Origin: Diploscapter coronatus
Lineage: Eukaryota > Nematoda > Chromadorea > Rhabditida > Rhabditidae
Assembly: GCA_964036155.1 (NCBI GenBank)
Contig: OZ038423.1
Span: forward strand, 72,555,249-72,619,248
Direction of reading: 5' to 3'
DNA length: 64,000 nucleotides
How positions within the stretch are numbered: the first letter of the stretch is position 1; the number at the start of each line of letters is the position of its first letter. Below are positions 63,094 through 64,000 of this stretch, in pieces. Both the position numbers and the translations under genes were made by a program. The notes beneath the pieces are model-generated. The model ran no database searches and was not told the origin of the DNA. It was given only the letters and a program-made list of their open reading frames with translations.

Positions 63094-63881
63094 ATGTCTC
63101 GGAAAAACTCGCGCACGCCAACATTTTTGCATTATCAAAGAACAGAATGCTTACAAACTCCAAACCAAAATTCCTCCACCCCATTCACATGTCAGATTCG
63201 TGATAATTCCACTACTTTTCCCCATCCATCCGTTTTTCGCCCAAAACATAAAAATCAAATTTTGAAAGAGTCAATTCCCCCCTTACAGTAAGCAGAAGTG
63301 ACCGATAAGATTGTTTATCAAATTTTGCAAAGCTCAAATTTCGGCCCTGATCAACTTCCCGCTTTGATACAACATTTTGCTGTTTCGTATTCAATAAAAT
63401 AAGGGAATGAAGATATAGTATTCCAAAATGTTCAGAAAAATTTACAATTTTAGTAACTCTCAAAATAAATATCGGAAGCGTTTAACTGGCTCATGCCAAG
63501 TTTGAGAAAATTTGGTCCTTCAACTATCCACAATTCTAATTCTTATTCGAGTAAGAACAAATTTCGTCTCAAGTTTTAAAAACTCAAAAATTAGTCGGTC
63601 ATTGTCGGGGTTCACTGACGGAGAAACTTGGTCTGAATTCTTGTCAATTTCGTGATTTCCCAGTGGGAGTTATTTCTCTCCTTCGCCTGCTATATCCCTG
63701 GACATTCGTCTTTTGGCCCTTCTTCTGGCCTAACTTCCATCTTTGCTTCCACTCCTTTCATCCCTCGCCTTGACTTTACTTTTTCTCAATTTCCAGTTCA
63801 GAACGCCGACTTTCGAATTCCCAATGTAAAGAGCATCGAGTTTTGATGGCTCGCAATGCGGACGATGAATTCCTCATTGCG
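63094..63881 (+). CDS. 5' exons of an unidentified gene, cut by the window end
   Basis: Exon 63094-63287 (MSRKNSRTPTFLHYQ...ESIPPL) has a good acceptor before the ATG and a good donor CA|GTAAGC. It joins in frame to 63797-63881 (TTTCCAG acceptor), which reads SERRLSNSQCKEHRVLMARN and then DDEFLIA up to a weaker donor GCG|GTTGGT. The peptide is basic, Ser/Thr/Asn/Pro-rich and looks like a disordered regulatory N-terminus with possible kinase sites (RRLSNS). No domain is recognised; the gene should continue beyond base 64000. An alternative start is the ATG of MARNADDEFLIA within the second exon. Confidence 0.5.
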
Positions 63882-64000
63882 GTTGGTGCCTTTTCATCTA
63901 AAAGAAATTTTTTTTATGGGTTCATAAAATTTGAAATGACAAACAACGGATAAATTACTCTTAAAGAAGTATCCATTAATCCAAACCTACGCATAAACGA

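Overview
The window is eukaryotic nuclear DNA, most likely from a nematode. Genes are broken by many short introns with TTTCAG or TTTAG acceptors. Several start codons lie 2-4 bases after an acceptor-like TTTCAG with no coding exon before it, as expected for spliced-leader trans-splicing. The gene set also fits: a cysteine-block secreted protein, an NRF-6/OAC-type acyltransferase, a nicotinic-receptor-like subunit and a BTB-BACK protein. Another ecdysozoan is not excluded. There is no sign of a bacterial, organellar or viral segment, no CRISPR array, no rRNA and no intact tRNA.

Layout. 1-10.8 kb: no supportable gene; A/G-rich on the + strand, with an hAT-like MITE, a degenerate tandem repeat and a ~150-bp duplication. 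10.8-25.1 kb: a dense cluster with an aldo-keto reductase (-), a divergent Hsp70 (+), an orphan glutathione S-transferase last exon (-), SKP1 (-), a shortened SRP68 (+) and a small secreted peptide precursor (-). 28.4-36.5 kb: a poly-cysteine proprotein (+) convergent with GNPAT (-), then a Cys-loop ligand-gated channel subunit (-). 38.7-41.4 kb: a membrane-anchored protein of unknown function (+). 45.8-49.6 kb: a BTB-BACK protein (+). 57.8-61.2 kb: a multipass acyltransferase-3 protein (+). 63.1 kb to the end: the first exons of a gene that leaves the window. The long spaces at 41.4-45.8 and 49.6-57.8 kb are pyrimidine-rich on the + strand and give long but unconvincing ORFs.

Gene models were joined by hand. 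For AKR, SKP1, SRP68, the peptide, GNPAT, the channel subunit, the membrane protein, the BTB protein and the acyltransferase, the listed exons have compatible phases. GNPAT may lack one short internal exon. The Hsp70 and poly-Cys models each keep one or two uncertain junctions. The genes look like independent housekeeping and neuronal/secretory functions, not one pathway.

Most notable: two ~335-bp inverted-repeat elements with a decayed tRNA-like block in the interior; an SRP68 lacking its central region; a poly-cysteine proprotein whose Cys array is built from frame-neutral 42- and 21-nt exons; a lone GST 3' exon; and a set of 42-48-nt introns, several a multiple of three and free of stops.
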